A DNA stretch of 64,000 bases from contig CM073558.1 in the NCBI GenBank assembly GCA_037074615.1, positions 18,397,001 to 18,461,000 of the forward strand. The letters are read 5' to 3'. Within the stretch, counting starts at the first letter, position 1. Each line of letters opens with the position of its first letter. The DNA is from Leucaena leucocephala (Eukaryota; Streptophyta; Magnoliopsida; Fabales; Fabaceae). Below are positions 1-10,412 of the stretch, piece by piece. A model generated the notes under the pieces. The model was not told the origin of the DNA. It made no database searches and saw only the letters and a list, made by a program, of their open reading frames with translations. The position numbers and the translations under genes were made by a program.

Positions 1-99
1 AAAATAACAAATAATTAGGAAGATATAACATATAATTTTTTATTTTATATTTTTTAAATTAGAAGCTTAATATTGCGGAATTCAAAATTTTGGAGGGAC

Positions 100-348
100 G
101 GAGGAGTCTTGTATTACTCCCACAGTCCACTCTTCTTCTCAGTTCTGTGCTTTCCCTTCCCCATTGTCGCTGGTAACTTCTCTTTTCTGTTTTCGTTCTT
201 CAGATTTAGTATCGATGATTGCGGGGTTCCTGTTTTCTCTTTTCAAAAAACTCATCTTTTTTTTTTTTGTTGGTTCTCTTTTTGCTGCAGCCTTATTTCT
301 TTCCCGATCTGCGTTGGCCTGAGGTTTGGAGGCTGAGTTCGGTTCGAT
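100..348 (+). other. Candidate 5' leader of the GCP2 copy
   Basis: This GC-richer stretch between an AT-rich block and the first GCP2 exon contains a long pyrimidine tract (about 236-290) ending in TTTTGCTGCAG, which looks like a 3' splice site. It may be a 5' UTR with an intron, or the end of an intron whose upstream coding exon lies outside the window. No reading frame continues from here into the 349 Met, because a TGA at 334-336 is in frame. Nothing in it resembles the usual GCP2 N-terminus. Confidence 0.35.
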
Positions 349-3149
349 ATGAACCTGAGCAGTGCTGGGTTTGAAACTCCTATTGGCTGTTACGATGTTG
401 CGGTTCAAGTATTTCTCTCCCATTTGATTTGTTTATTTTTTTCCATTTTAATTTAATTCATTTGAAATGTGGGGGAGGTGAGAATTTCCGGTACAAGTAG
501 GGAACTTTATTTCAAGTTTTAGCATAGGGGTATATGTCTCCAGGGACTTGATAGATGGCCTGTTTTGTGGTTTGTTGGATGTTTCCTTTAATTGGTAGGA
601 TTGTTGGTTTGGGTTTTCAGTTTACGCACAAAATTCTATTTGAACATAATTCTTACTGACTTTAAGGATCTCATGTTTACTAAAATGCACCTTAATTTGT
701 TGAGGCAACTGCCGAGTAATAGAATTTCTTCAATTTTATTGATTTTTTATTTTTTTGTAATTTTTGGGGCATTGGTGACAGCTAAAGAAATTTTAAAGAA
801 AATTAAAATAAAATGAATTTCCAGATATACTAGATTCAGAAAATATCAGATGTGTTTGTGGATTCTTTAATACTCCTTTAGTGAGGTCAGCTTCATATTG
901 CTAGTTTATTCATTTTTAACCTGGAAGAGTTACATAACAGTTGGAGTAATTAGACTTACAACTGCGTAGAACTGCACAGGTGGTTTCATATGATTAAAAC
1001 AGCATAAATTTTAAGTGGGACCACAAAATGTTTGATGGGGAACTACTACAGTTGTGACTCCAACATCTGTGTGGGTAGCATTACTCTTAGGTTTGGGTTA
1101 AATTCTACATGCTTCCTGTTACTTATGTACCCTTGTGTTCAAGTGTATATGATTTTCAATTTATAAGAGTTTTCATTTGGAAGTACAGTTAATCTTTACA
1201 TGATGATCTTGTATTATTGTTCTTTTAAGCTTAAAAACATTATTTATTATTGTTTTTTGGACATGTAGGAGCTTATCGTTATTGATGATATCCTGTCAGC
1301 CATGGTTGGTATTGAAGGACGTTATATCTTGATTAAAACAGTTCACGGAAAGCAGGATGATGTCACTTTCCAGGTTGATCCATCTATGGATTTGGCACTT
1401 CAGGTGAGAATTAGGTAACAAACAAGCTAGCCTAGAAATAGGATTTTTTTTTTGAAACATTTAATATATTCTGAATTAATGTGCTAATTAACCTATCCAA
1501 AATCATAATTTCATTCTACATGTGGCTCTTTGGATGTTTGTTGACGCTCATTACAACTTTCTAAACTATTCTAGTGAACCTTCATGCGTCTTGCTTAAAC
1601 TTATATAAGTAAAGAATATATGATGAAAGAATTTTACTTATGCCCAGCACCCGATGTAAGTCCAAAAACTGAAATTTCTTTTTCTACACAAAAGTGAACC
1701 TGATGGCTTATGTAATCGTAACCTTTGCTATGTCTCTAATAAATCATGGCTTACTTTTTAAGGACTGCTTGCAGCAGTAAATTGTTTTAGTAGTTGATCT
1801 GAAACGATTTTTGCAGGAATTGGCAAAACGGACATTCCCTCTATGCAAGAGCTTTATCTTGATCAATCAGTTTGTGGAATCAAGGTCTCAATTCGAGAAT
1901 GGTCTAGTAAATCATGCCTTTTCTGCTGCACTCAGGGCACTCCTTCTAGTAGGTTTTTCTACATTGTTTATCATTTCAACAATTACCATACCATGACGTT
2001 TCTACTTGATTATTTGATCTAATTCGCTATTGGAATTTCTACATGCTATGATATAAATTTTCTCTTTTTTATGTGTGTGCATATTTATTCCTAAAAACAG
2101 CCAATTTTGGGCTATGTTTAGGAATGCTGCTTATGTCTTTTAGTCTAGTTATAAGAAACTTGGCCCGTGTTAGGACAGTTGTTCAGGTGATCTTAAGTTG
2201 GAATGTCAATCAGGAGGTTTGTGTTCATCCAACTCAAAACTGCAAATCAATATAACGAGCATGCTAAAACTGATTGTATAGAAATTAAATAGTGCTGCAG
2301 AGTGGCCTACAGTCTCATTCATGTTGTTGACATTCTCTGGAGCATTATATAAATGTTATCTAATTTTAATAGAAGATGTGAAATTCAAATAATCCCCAAC
2401 TAATGCTACGGTTGATCAATCTATTCCAGGATTATCAGGCCATGGTAGCACAGCTCGAGCACCAGTTTCATCTTGGGAGACTTTCCCTTCAAGGATTGTG
2501 GTTCTACTGCCAGGTTTGTGTTTGAGATAAGTGAATGCAAATATTTGTTGCATCCTGGCTAATGTTATTTTTAAGTGTTGCAGCCAATGATGGGGTCTAT
2601 GTATGCGCTATCTCTTGTAATACAGAAGGCTTCAGTTAACAACTTTTCAGGTTCTGCTGTTCTTAATTTATTGCAGAGCCAGGTAAAAATTTATCTGTAT
2701 ATACTTTCTCAGGGAGTCAAACAGAAACTCCTATATGATGGTTATCCTTTTCTGTATATGTTCAAGAAATCTTTGTTTGGTTTTATTGGTCAGTTAATTT
2801 AATATTCCTCTATCATGGCTTTTCTTGTATATAGGCAAAGGCTATGGCTGGAGACAATGCAATTAGGTTGTTGCTGGAAAAAATGACACAATGCGCCAGT
2901 AATGCTTACCTGAGCATATTAGAAAGGTAGCCCTGACTATGCCTTCCCACATGAGATTCCTTGATCGGAAATGTTGAATTCCCCCCCCCTCTATATTACA
3001 TATTAATTCTGATTATGTATTACTATTCCACTTAAATCAACATTGTTAGATGATTTTTTACCACGTTTATGGATCAAATAGTCAAGCACCTTGATCTGTT
3101 GGTCAGCCTATAGAATAATTTTACACTCAATGAAATTAATATTAGCTTG

Positions 3150-3930
3150 TGATTGGATGCTTTCTTTTCTGCATCATACTTTGACTGGCATCTTCCTATC
3201 TTCCCTATACGGGCATCCTTGTTAAGGGTAATCTTAAGTCTTCTCTCTTGGTTCCATTTGTTTATGAAGTGTCTAAACATTTCGACAAGGGTTCTTTATT
3301 CTCCATTGTGGCTACTTACTCTTAGTCTTGTCACTGCTTTAGAGATGAAGGTTCTTTTTGGTCAAACTTTTCTGAATTTCTATTGTCTTTCCTTGTTGCT
3401 CAATTCTCCAATTGACGGAGGAGGCCGTTGGAGATGTTTTTAGTATTAGAAAAAGAGGTATTAGTATAGACTGTATTCTCATTGTTAGCCAAGGCTGAGG
3501 AAAAGAGGTGTTAGTGTAGGCTGTGTATTGTCATTGTTGGACAAGGCTGAGGATTCAGATTTGGCAAATAGAGATTTTGATTCTATAGTTGAAGTTGCTA
3601 ATGTGAATTTCTCTCCCCAGGGGATTCTGTTATGAAATATAAATAATATCTGAATGTTAGTTAATAACAGTTACTGCAGGTGAAATGTTAATTACGGTTA
3701 TTAACCATACTGTTTGTAAAATAGCCGTTAGGCGATTAGTTAGCAGTTGGTAAGCATCTAAGCCTATATATATAAGGCCTAAATGACTATTGTAATTAGA
3801 TTATGACTAGTTGATTGGAATATTCAGTGTACATTCAGAAATAACTCTGTTCGTCCCTCAATTCCCTCTATTTTCTCAAGAAACCTATCTGTTCTCTCTC
3901 TTTCTCTCTCTTGTCAAGCTCAGATAACCT
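3150..3930 (+). mobile_element. Copia-like LTR fragment in GCP2 intron 6 (possible 3' LTR plus internal remnant)
   Basis: The 1.67-kb intron 2927-4599 is unusually long for this gene. From about 3600 it carries a purine run (CAGGGGATT) like a polypurine tract. This is followed by TGTTAGTTAATAACAG-type sequence, a TATATATATAAGGCC promoter-like box near 3765-3779, and a CT-rich end near 3890-3910. That order resembles short dicot copia LTRs. Upstream sequence (3150-3600) has no intact retroelement ORF. I could not define both LTR ends or a target-site duplication. Confidence 0.35.
3451..3552 (+). repeat. Two-copy tandem repeat of about 50 bp
   Basis: 3451-3500 and 3501-3552 are near-identical adjacent units. 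Both begin AAAAGAGGT and end CAAGGCTGAGG, with a few substitutions between them. They lie just upstream of the LTR-like segment. Confidence 0.8.
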
Positions 3931-6512
3931 ATCAGATTCAAAAATGTGTTCATTGCAGTAGTATAGCAACAGCTTTACACCATTCTTTTCAAGAACGAGT
4001 CTAATCTTCAGTGGCTGCTTGGGAGATTTATGAATCCCAAAAAATTTACAAGGAAGATAAAAGAAAGAACACATTCAAGATTTGACTAGAAAATAAATAA
4101 CAGCTGCACTATTATTTACCTGGATGTCTGGCAGTGTCGTAGCACATTCTAGTTTGTTTGCTTGAAATATTAAAGTTTGCAAGCCATGGCTACATTACCA
4201 AAAGTTAGCATGAGCTCAAAAAGAAGATAAGAATAACATTGTTGGGTGAAATTACAAAGAAATTTCCCTTTTCTTATTTTTTCTTGAGAAAGGAAGGTGA
4301 AAGGGATGAATGGAGGGAGGTGACTTCAAAAGCCCAATTTTGATGGTCAAGTGCCCTAAATACTGGAGTGACTAACAGTATTTGAAACTCTAGTAAACTG
4401 TTTACAAATCTAGAAAACGTGTGGATCAACTCCCAACCTCTGCTAATGAATATGATTAGTGTATGTCTAATATGTAATCAGGTCAGTCTATATTTTTAAC
4501 CTAGACAGGAGGATTATGTATTTTAACTTAAAATTTTAGCTGATTCTGATTATTTGTTCACTTTCTTGTGCATATTGGCTTGAACAACATGAAAGATAGG
4601 TCTATGAAGGAGTGATAGATGACCCTTATGGTGAATTTTTCATTGCGGAGAACAAATCACTCCAAAAGGTAGTTTAATATGTTTCCGTCATTCACAACAG
4701 CCATATATTGTTATTTCAATCTCTGCTTTAGACGTTTACTTTTAAATTTTGTCCAGGAAAGTCTCACTCAAGATAATGATGCTAAATATTGGAGACACCG
4801 TTACAGCCTCAAAGATGGAATCCCTAGTTTTCTATCAAATATGGCAGGAACAATCTTGACCACTGGAAAATATCTAAATGTCATGAGAGAATGTGGGCAC
4901 AATGTACAGGTTTTTCTACTTTAACAATTATGCTTTGTATGCAGAATAGATTTCTCTTCTCAGTCTTCTTGACATAGGAGGTTGATTATCTAAGAAGATT
5001 TCCTTGTTTTATATCTGGTTGCTCCTCTAAATGTAGTTAACTGCCTTCACATTAGGTCCCTGCATCAGAAAATGTAAAACTAACAAGCTTTGATTCAAAT
5101 CATCATTACCTTGAATGTATTCAGGCTGCTTATAACTTTGCAAGTGGTGAGCTCCTGAATCTCATAAAAGATAAGGTGAGTAGACTTAAAATATGGTGAT
5201 AAAATTCTCAGCTTGGTTTTTAAAGTTCTTGCAATGGTCATTTCTTATGGTGAGTTATGTTTGTTTGTTTAGTTTGATCTGTTGGGAAAGCTGCGGTCGA
5301 TAAAGCACTATCTTCTTCTTGATCAGGTATGTACAACTTAGAAGAGTTTAATTTGAAGATAGAAACTAGCTATGCTGGCAAAACTAATACAATATAGAGG
5401 ACAATATTAAACAGTGATTGGAAAATTCCCTTCTTTTTCCAAATTGTCTTAGGATAAAGTAAAATAAATATAATTATCCTTAATCATGTATTCCATCACA
5501 GTTGTTCAAACATGTTGACTTTTGGTTTGAGTTTGCAAGTATAGAAAGTTACGAGAACAAAATATGCTGTGAGAATCATGGGTGCTGTCAATATAACCGA
5601 AGATTTTTTTAGTGGAATTTATTATAAAAATTGGTTCTGAATAATCAATACGGCATCATCATATTGGTTTTGTTTGACTTTGATTGAAATGAAGGGGAGC
5701 TTGTTGGTATAGGAGAAATGATATGTATTCTACTTCTTATTTTATTTTGTCTTTCAGTAGTCATAGAAAACTTGTAACAAACTCCACTGATCATATTGAA
5801 TCTGTGAGGTTTTATTGATATAAATTAGGTTTGGGCATGATTGGCTACATAGTATGGTAATATGCATGAAAATTGACCTTATCAACTTAAAGATTCATAT
5901 TCTTTTAGTTTACTTCTTGATTATATGAAATGTCCATAACTTGGGAATTGGGAGTAGGGAAAAGGCAAGGAGTTTGGATCCTAAAGTTAGACTCAGAGAC
6001 AGTTCAGTGTCGTGAATTATCAGTTTCTTGGAAAAGACACTTTAGGACAAAAATCTTCCTTCCTAAACTTTCTTTGATTATCGTATTTGATGATTGGAAG
6101 ATTTATGTGTGTCAGTATTCAGAAATGCTATGCATTCAAAGACATTGTCCTTTGCTTCCCTAATTTTAGCATGATCACAATGACTGTACGATATCACACA
6201 GGGCGATTTCTTGGTACATTTTATGGATATTGCTCGAGATGAGCTGGCAAAAAAGCCTGATGAAGTCTCTGTTGAGAAGCTGCAGGTATTCAATAATAAG
6301 CACTATACTGCATTTGATTTTTTTTTTTGGTAAAAGGCAGACGTATTTATTAATTCCATAGAAGACCAAGATTTTAACTGTGGGCTTTAATATTTTTTTC
6401 CCTCTCTTCTCTTCTTCCCCCCTTTCATATGACTTAGTCACTTCTGGACCTTGCTTTGCGTACTACAGCAGCTGCAGCAGATCCCTTGCATGAAGACTTG
6501 ACCTGTGTTGTG

Positions 6513-6597
6513 GCAAGTAACTCAGTTTGTGAGAAAATATATTTTGATCCTTATCTCTAAGGTGACTTATAGGCGTAAGTATGCATTTTTCTTTCAG
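6513..6597 (+). other. GC-AG intron of the GCP2 gene
   Basis: Exon 12 ends ...TGTGTTGTG and the next bases are GCAAGT. The following exon begins after TTTCTTTCAG at 6598 and restores the frame, giving VV|ERSS. The donor therefore has GC instead of GT, with an otherwise perfect match to the known GC-AG donor consensus. No GT donor nearby keeps the frame. Confidence 0.8.
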
Positions 6598-8599
6598 GAA
6601 AGATCTTCTTTGCTTAAAAGGTTGGGTTCTATCAAAGGTCCTGAATTTAGCCATAGTTCTTCTGTTAGCAACGATATGGAGGAACCAGTTAGCATTACTG
6701 GTCTTGAAACATTTTCCCTAAGTTATAAGGTTGTTGTATTCCCCTTAAAGCTTCTGAACAGATTGCCTTTATTTGCTCTCTCATGATAACTTCTTGGTTT
6801 TAATTCTCAGGTCCGATGGCCATTGTCCATAGTTTTATCACGCAAAGCTCTTACAAAGTATCAGTTAATTTTTCGATTTCTTTTCCATTGTAAGCATGTT
6901 GACCGTCAGCTTTGTGGAGCATGGCAAGTGCATCAAGTATGACTTCAAGTTCCATTCACCTAACCTGGTTTGATTGCATCCGACACTATTCATTTCCTTA
7001 TTTGGTTTCATTTTACAGGGTGTTCGTGTACTCAACACTCGTGGAACTGCTATCTCCCGATCATCTCTTCTTTGCCGTAGTATGCTTAAATTTATCAATA
7101 GCCTTCTACACTATGACATTTGAGGTAGGTTTTACTTTTCCCCAACTTTTATCTACGTTTTGGGTCCTTTCTGTTCAACAAACACTGGCTCTTATCTTTT
7201 GTACATCAGTTTGTCTGTTGATTTTTATAATGATGGATTTTGCTTTCTATCTCTGCTTTATTTTTACAATAAAATAATTGAATCCAGGCTTATATAATTT
7301 CGAATATGCATATATATATTGTGATAATTTCAAATATGATACTCAGACTATTGAATTGTAAATGGCACTTAGTTATTTTGTTTCTACTTTTGCTTCTTAT
7401 ATTCAGAGGTTTTAGCTGGTATGAGCAGTTAGGTGCATTTCTCAGTACATGATTACAATTTTTATTTTAGGTTATTGAGCCCAACTGGCATGTCATGTAT
7501 AGCAGGCTTCAGTCAGCCAAGAGCATAGACGAGGTAAATTCTCTGTTCTTGAGAGCATAGAATCCTCTTGACTTTTAATTGATAATTACATGTGGCATAT
7601 GTACGCCTTTCTCTGTCTGAAACAGGTTATTCAACATCATGATTTTTTCCTCAATAAATGTTTGCGAGAATGTTTGCTTCTTTTGCCAGAGCTGCTGAAG
7701 GTTAGTTTCTCTTTAATGTCGAACCTTATACGGTTATGCTATTGGAGCTTTGGCTACAAAAAGTATCATCTTTCTTATAATGTTTTCGATGAAAGGATCT
7801 TAACAGAAAATGAGAAAAGTAACAGTTGGTTCCTGTCTGTCCCTAAAGAGGGGAATGAAAACAATTTCTGAAAGTTTTTATGGATTTCTCTGAATAGGTT
7901 TGGATCGCTATGGGGGAAGATTAACGTGAGAAAATAGGAATAACTGAACAGTATATTTGAAAAAGGCTCCCTTCCATTCGCTTGTGTTTAGTTTCAACCT
8001 CATTTGCTTTCACTTGATTGTTCTAATTCCCCAAAGTTACTGTTTCCTGATCTGGCAAGAGGTCTTTGGAAGATTAATATACGGCTGCGAAGCAATTTTG
8101 TAGAACTAGATCTGGGTATGCCAAGACATGGACAAACGAAACACCAATTTTAAAAAACTTGCAATGAAGCAGGATAAATTGAATCCTATACAAATTAATA
8201 GTGAAAACTATAAATAGATTTAATATTAAAGTGCTGCATGTTTTCAGATTCAATGATTCAACAGCAGTCATGCAGCAACAAAAAATATAAAATTGTGCTG
8301 TCAAGGACCTTTTCAACTCAGATTTAAGATGTGAAGTAAAAGCTTGTAAATAGTTTTGTTATAATCTTAACATGTTGCTTGATACAGAAGTTCTTTGGGA
8401 TTGAAGTGTGAAGAAAACGATACGCTTATTATACCTTGTACTGGAACTTTAAAAGAAGAGCATGAGGAGACCCAAGGATGGAGGAGACGAAAGAGTGCGT
8501 GAAAGTGGGAAAAGATATAGGATCACGGCTTATTATATTTATGAAAATAAGAAAACAAGTATACAACAGATATATAAATCATATGGGGACTATGGAATA

Positions 8600-8790
8600 T
8601 CCAGCTTCGCTTTATATCTGAACTTGTTGAGTGTGAAGAGAACACTCAATGAAATCATTGAGCAGAACTTTTTGGTTAATAATCCATCCAACTATATAGT
8701 TATTAAAAGAGTATACTAATGTTGTACGATCTATATAGCCAACCTTATCTAGTGGAATAAGGCTTGTTATTGCTTTATATTTGAACTTAA
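8600..8790 (+). mobile_element. Degenerate LINE 3'-end fragment (copy A) in GCP2 intron 17
   Basis: The fragment shares the layout of the better copy at 9300-9780. The reading contains TLNEIIEQNFLVNN, then an ATCTATATAGCCAACCT segment and an AATAAGGCTTGTTATTG tail, the sort of 3' end seen in plant L1-like elements. It sits about 90 bp before the acceptor of exon 18. It is more diverged than copy B and has no intact ORF. Confidence 0.6.
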
Positions 8791-9299
8791 CCCCAAGTGG
8801 AAAGGTTTGTCGTTTTTGTAACATGTTATTCTGCAACATCCTCAATTGCAGAAGGTGGAGAGGCTGAAGTCCATGTGCCTGCAGTATGCAGCTGCAACTC
8901 AGTGGCTTGTTTCATCTTCCATCAAAATACATAATCCAGAGGAAGCCGTTGATGGTTCAACTGGCTTGAGCAAAGCCAATCAATTGAAAGCAGGAAAATT
9001 ATCACAGGCTCTGAAATCCACCACCAGAAGTGTGGCGGTCACTCAATCAGTTCTGTAAGTCAAATGATATTCTAATACATACATGGAACCAACAAATTAT
9101 TACATGGGAAATTAAAGTTCATTTTCCTATTTGTGTGTTAACTTGGTTTGATTCCTGTGGTTTAGGGTGCGTCATTCAATTTTCTTTATCTTTTGTCTGT
9201 TTCCCTTCAATGTTTGTTATAGCGTTCTGAGGCTATTGTTGATTGATATTTGAAACTTGGATTCGTCAGCCGTATCAGTAGTACCTCTAGAGTTCTATG

Positions 9300-9780
9300 A
9301 AATTGTTTGAAGATATATATGTGTGTATGTGGGTTAAGGTATAAGATGAGCAATATTTTATAGAAGTGAATGTTGGGCTTTAAAAGGATAGTAAGAGTAT
9401 AAAGTTGAGGTAGATGAGATGAGGATGTTGAGATGGATATGTAGGCATATAAGAAAAGATAAGATTCGTAATGAACAAGTAGGGGGAAGAGTTGGAGTGG
9501 CACCTATTGAAGAGAAATTGATAGAGGACCGTCTTAGGTGGTTTGGACACGTGCAAAGAAGGCTAAGGGATGCACTGGTGAGGAGGGTGAATCAAACAGT
9601 ATGGACTCTGTTTAAAAGGAGTAAAGGAAGGCCAAAGAGAACGCTCAACAAGGTTATTGAGCGAGATCTCCTGGTCAATAACCTATCTAAGGATTTAGTT
9701 TTTGATAGAGCACAATGGCGTCGTATGATCTATATAGTCAACCCCATTTAATGGGATAATGCTTGTTGTTGTTGTTGATG
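9300..9780 (+). mobile_element. LINE (L1-type) reverse-transcriptase C-terminal fragment (copy B) in GCP2 intron 18
   Basis: An open frame from 9419 to 9751 reads through the typical C-terminal end of plant LINE reverse transcriptases. Signatures are MRMLRWICRHIRKDKIRN, GVAPIEEKLIEDRLRWFGHV and a terminal AQWRRMIYIVNPI. It ends in GGGATAATGC followed by TTG repeats at about 9762-9777, a 3' tail type common in plant LINEs. It is 5'-truncated and lies in the sense orientation inside the 1.2-kb intron 9055-10288. Confidence 0.85.
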
Positions 9781-10412
9781 TGGGTTAAGGTATTAATTTG
9801 TTTTAAAAGTTTTACTCAAGAGCAATGTTAGTCCAAAAGTTTTCTTTAAGTTTAATGTCGTTCTAAAAGTTTCAAAACGTAGCAATGTTGCCCCACCCAT
9901 TTAGAACTAACGTTGACCGCCATTAATATTTTTAACGGTAAGTGGCAACATTACTCTATTTTAACACTTATGAGGTAACCTTGAACTCAAAAAGACTTCT
10001 GAGACAATATTACTATGGAGTAAAAACTTTTAGAATAAATTTACATCTCAAGCCTTATATATGAAATAGATTATGTTCATCATTTCAACATTTGTGTGAC
10101 CATTTTTGCTCACATTTGAATAAAAAAATATCCCATAATGATTGAGTAGGAATATAAAAGCCTTAGGAAAATTGAATGAAAGAAGAGAATTTCTCTATTT
10201 AAAAAAGAAAAAAAAACAAAACAAAAGCCTTTCATGCAATTCTTTTTCCCCCTTTTTCCTGGTATGACATCAATGATGTACATTGCAGCAAATTTGAGAG
10301 GGAATTCGATGCCGAACTTGAAAGTCTTGGATCAGTCTTGAGTAGAAGTTCCCAAGCAGAGCCATATCTGACTCATCTTGCACAGTCGATTCTTGGTGTT
10401 AGAAACGACTAG

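Larger units (their letters stand above)
349..10412 (+). pseudogene. GCP2: Gamma-tubulin complex component 2 (GCP2/SPC97 family), frame-disrupted copy
   Basis: Encodes most of a GCP2-type protein, a core subunit of the gamma-tubulin complex that nucleates microtubules. Exons read: 349-408, 1269-1403, 1817-1948, 2430-2513, 2584-2682, 2835-2926, 4600-4668, 4757-4909, 5056-5175, 5273-5326, 6202-6285, 6438-6512, 6598-6729, 6811-6936, 7019-7124, 7471-7533, 7626-7700, 8852-9054, 10289-10412. Recognisable blocks include ELIVIDDILSAMVGIEGRY, DYQAMVAQLEHQF, GKYLNVMRECGHNVQVP, IKHYLLLDQGDFLVHFMDIA, YQLIFRFLFHCKHV and the terminal SQAEPYLTHLAQSILGV, spanning both GCP (GRIP) domains. About 660 codons remain; plant GCP2 is usually near 680-700. 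Three defects are visible. An in-frame TGA lies just upstream of the Met at 349 and no N-terminal exon is seen. Exon 6 ends in phase 2 while exon 7 is open only in phase 0, so 4 nt, including an expected Trp codon, are missing. Exon 15 lacks 2 nt near 7112, giving an in-frame TGA. All other exon phases agree. The family call is near certain. Pseudogene status is inferred; base errors are the alternative. Confidence 0.85.

Noticed and set aside
73..336. 87-codon open frame at the left edge
   Set aside because: Starts at a TTG, is Phe/Ser-rich from a pyrimidine tract, and lies where a GCP2 leader or intron is expected.
7590..7871. 93-codon frame at 7590-7871
   Set aside because: Its middle is GCP2 exon 17 (7626-7700) in the right frame; the rest is intron read-through.
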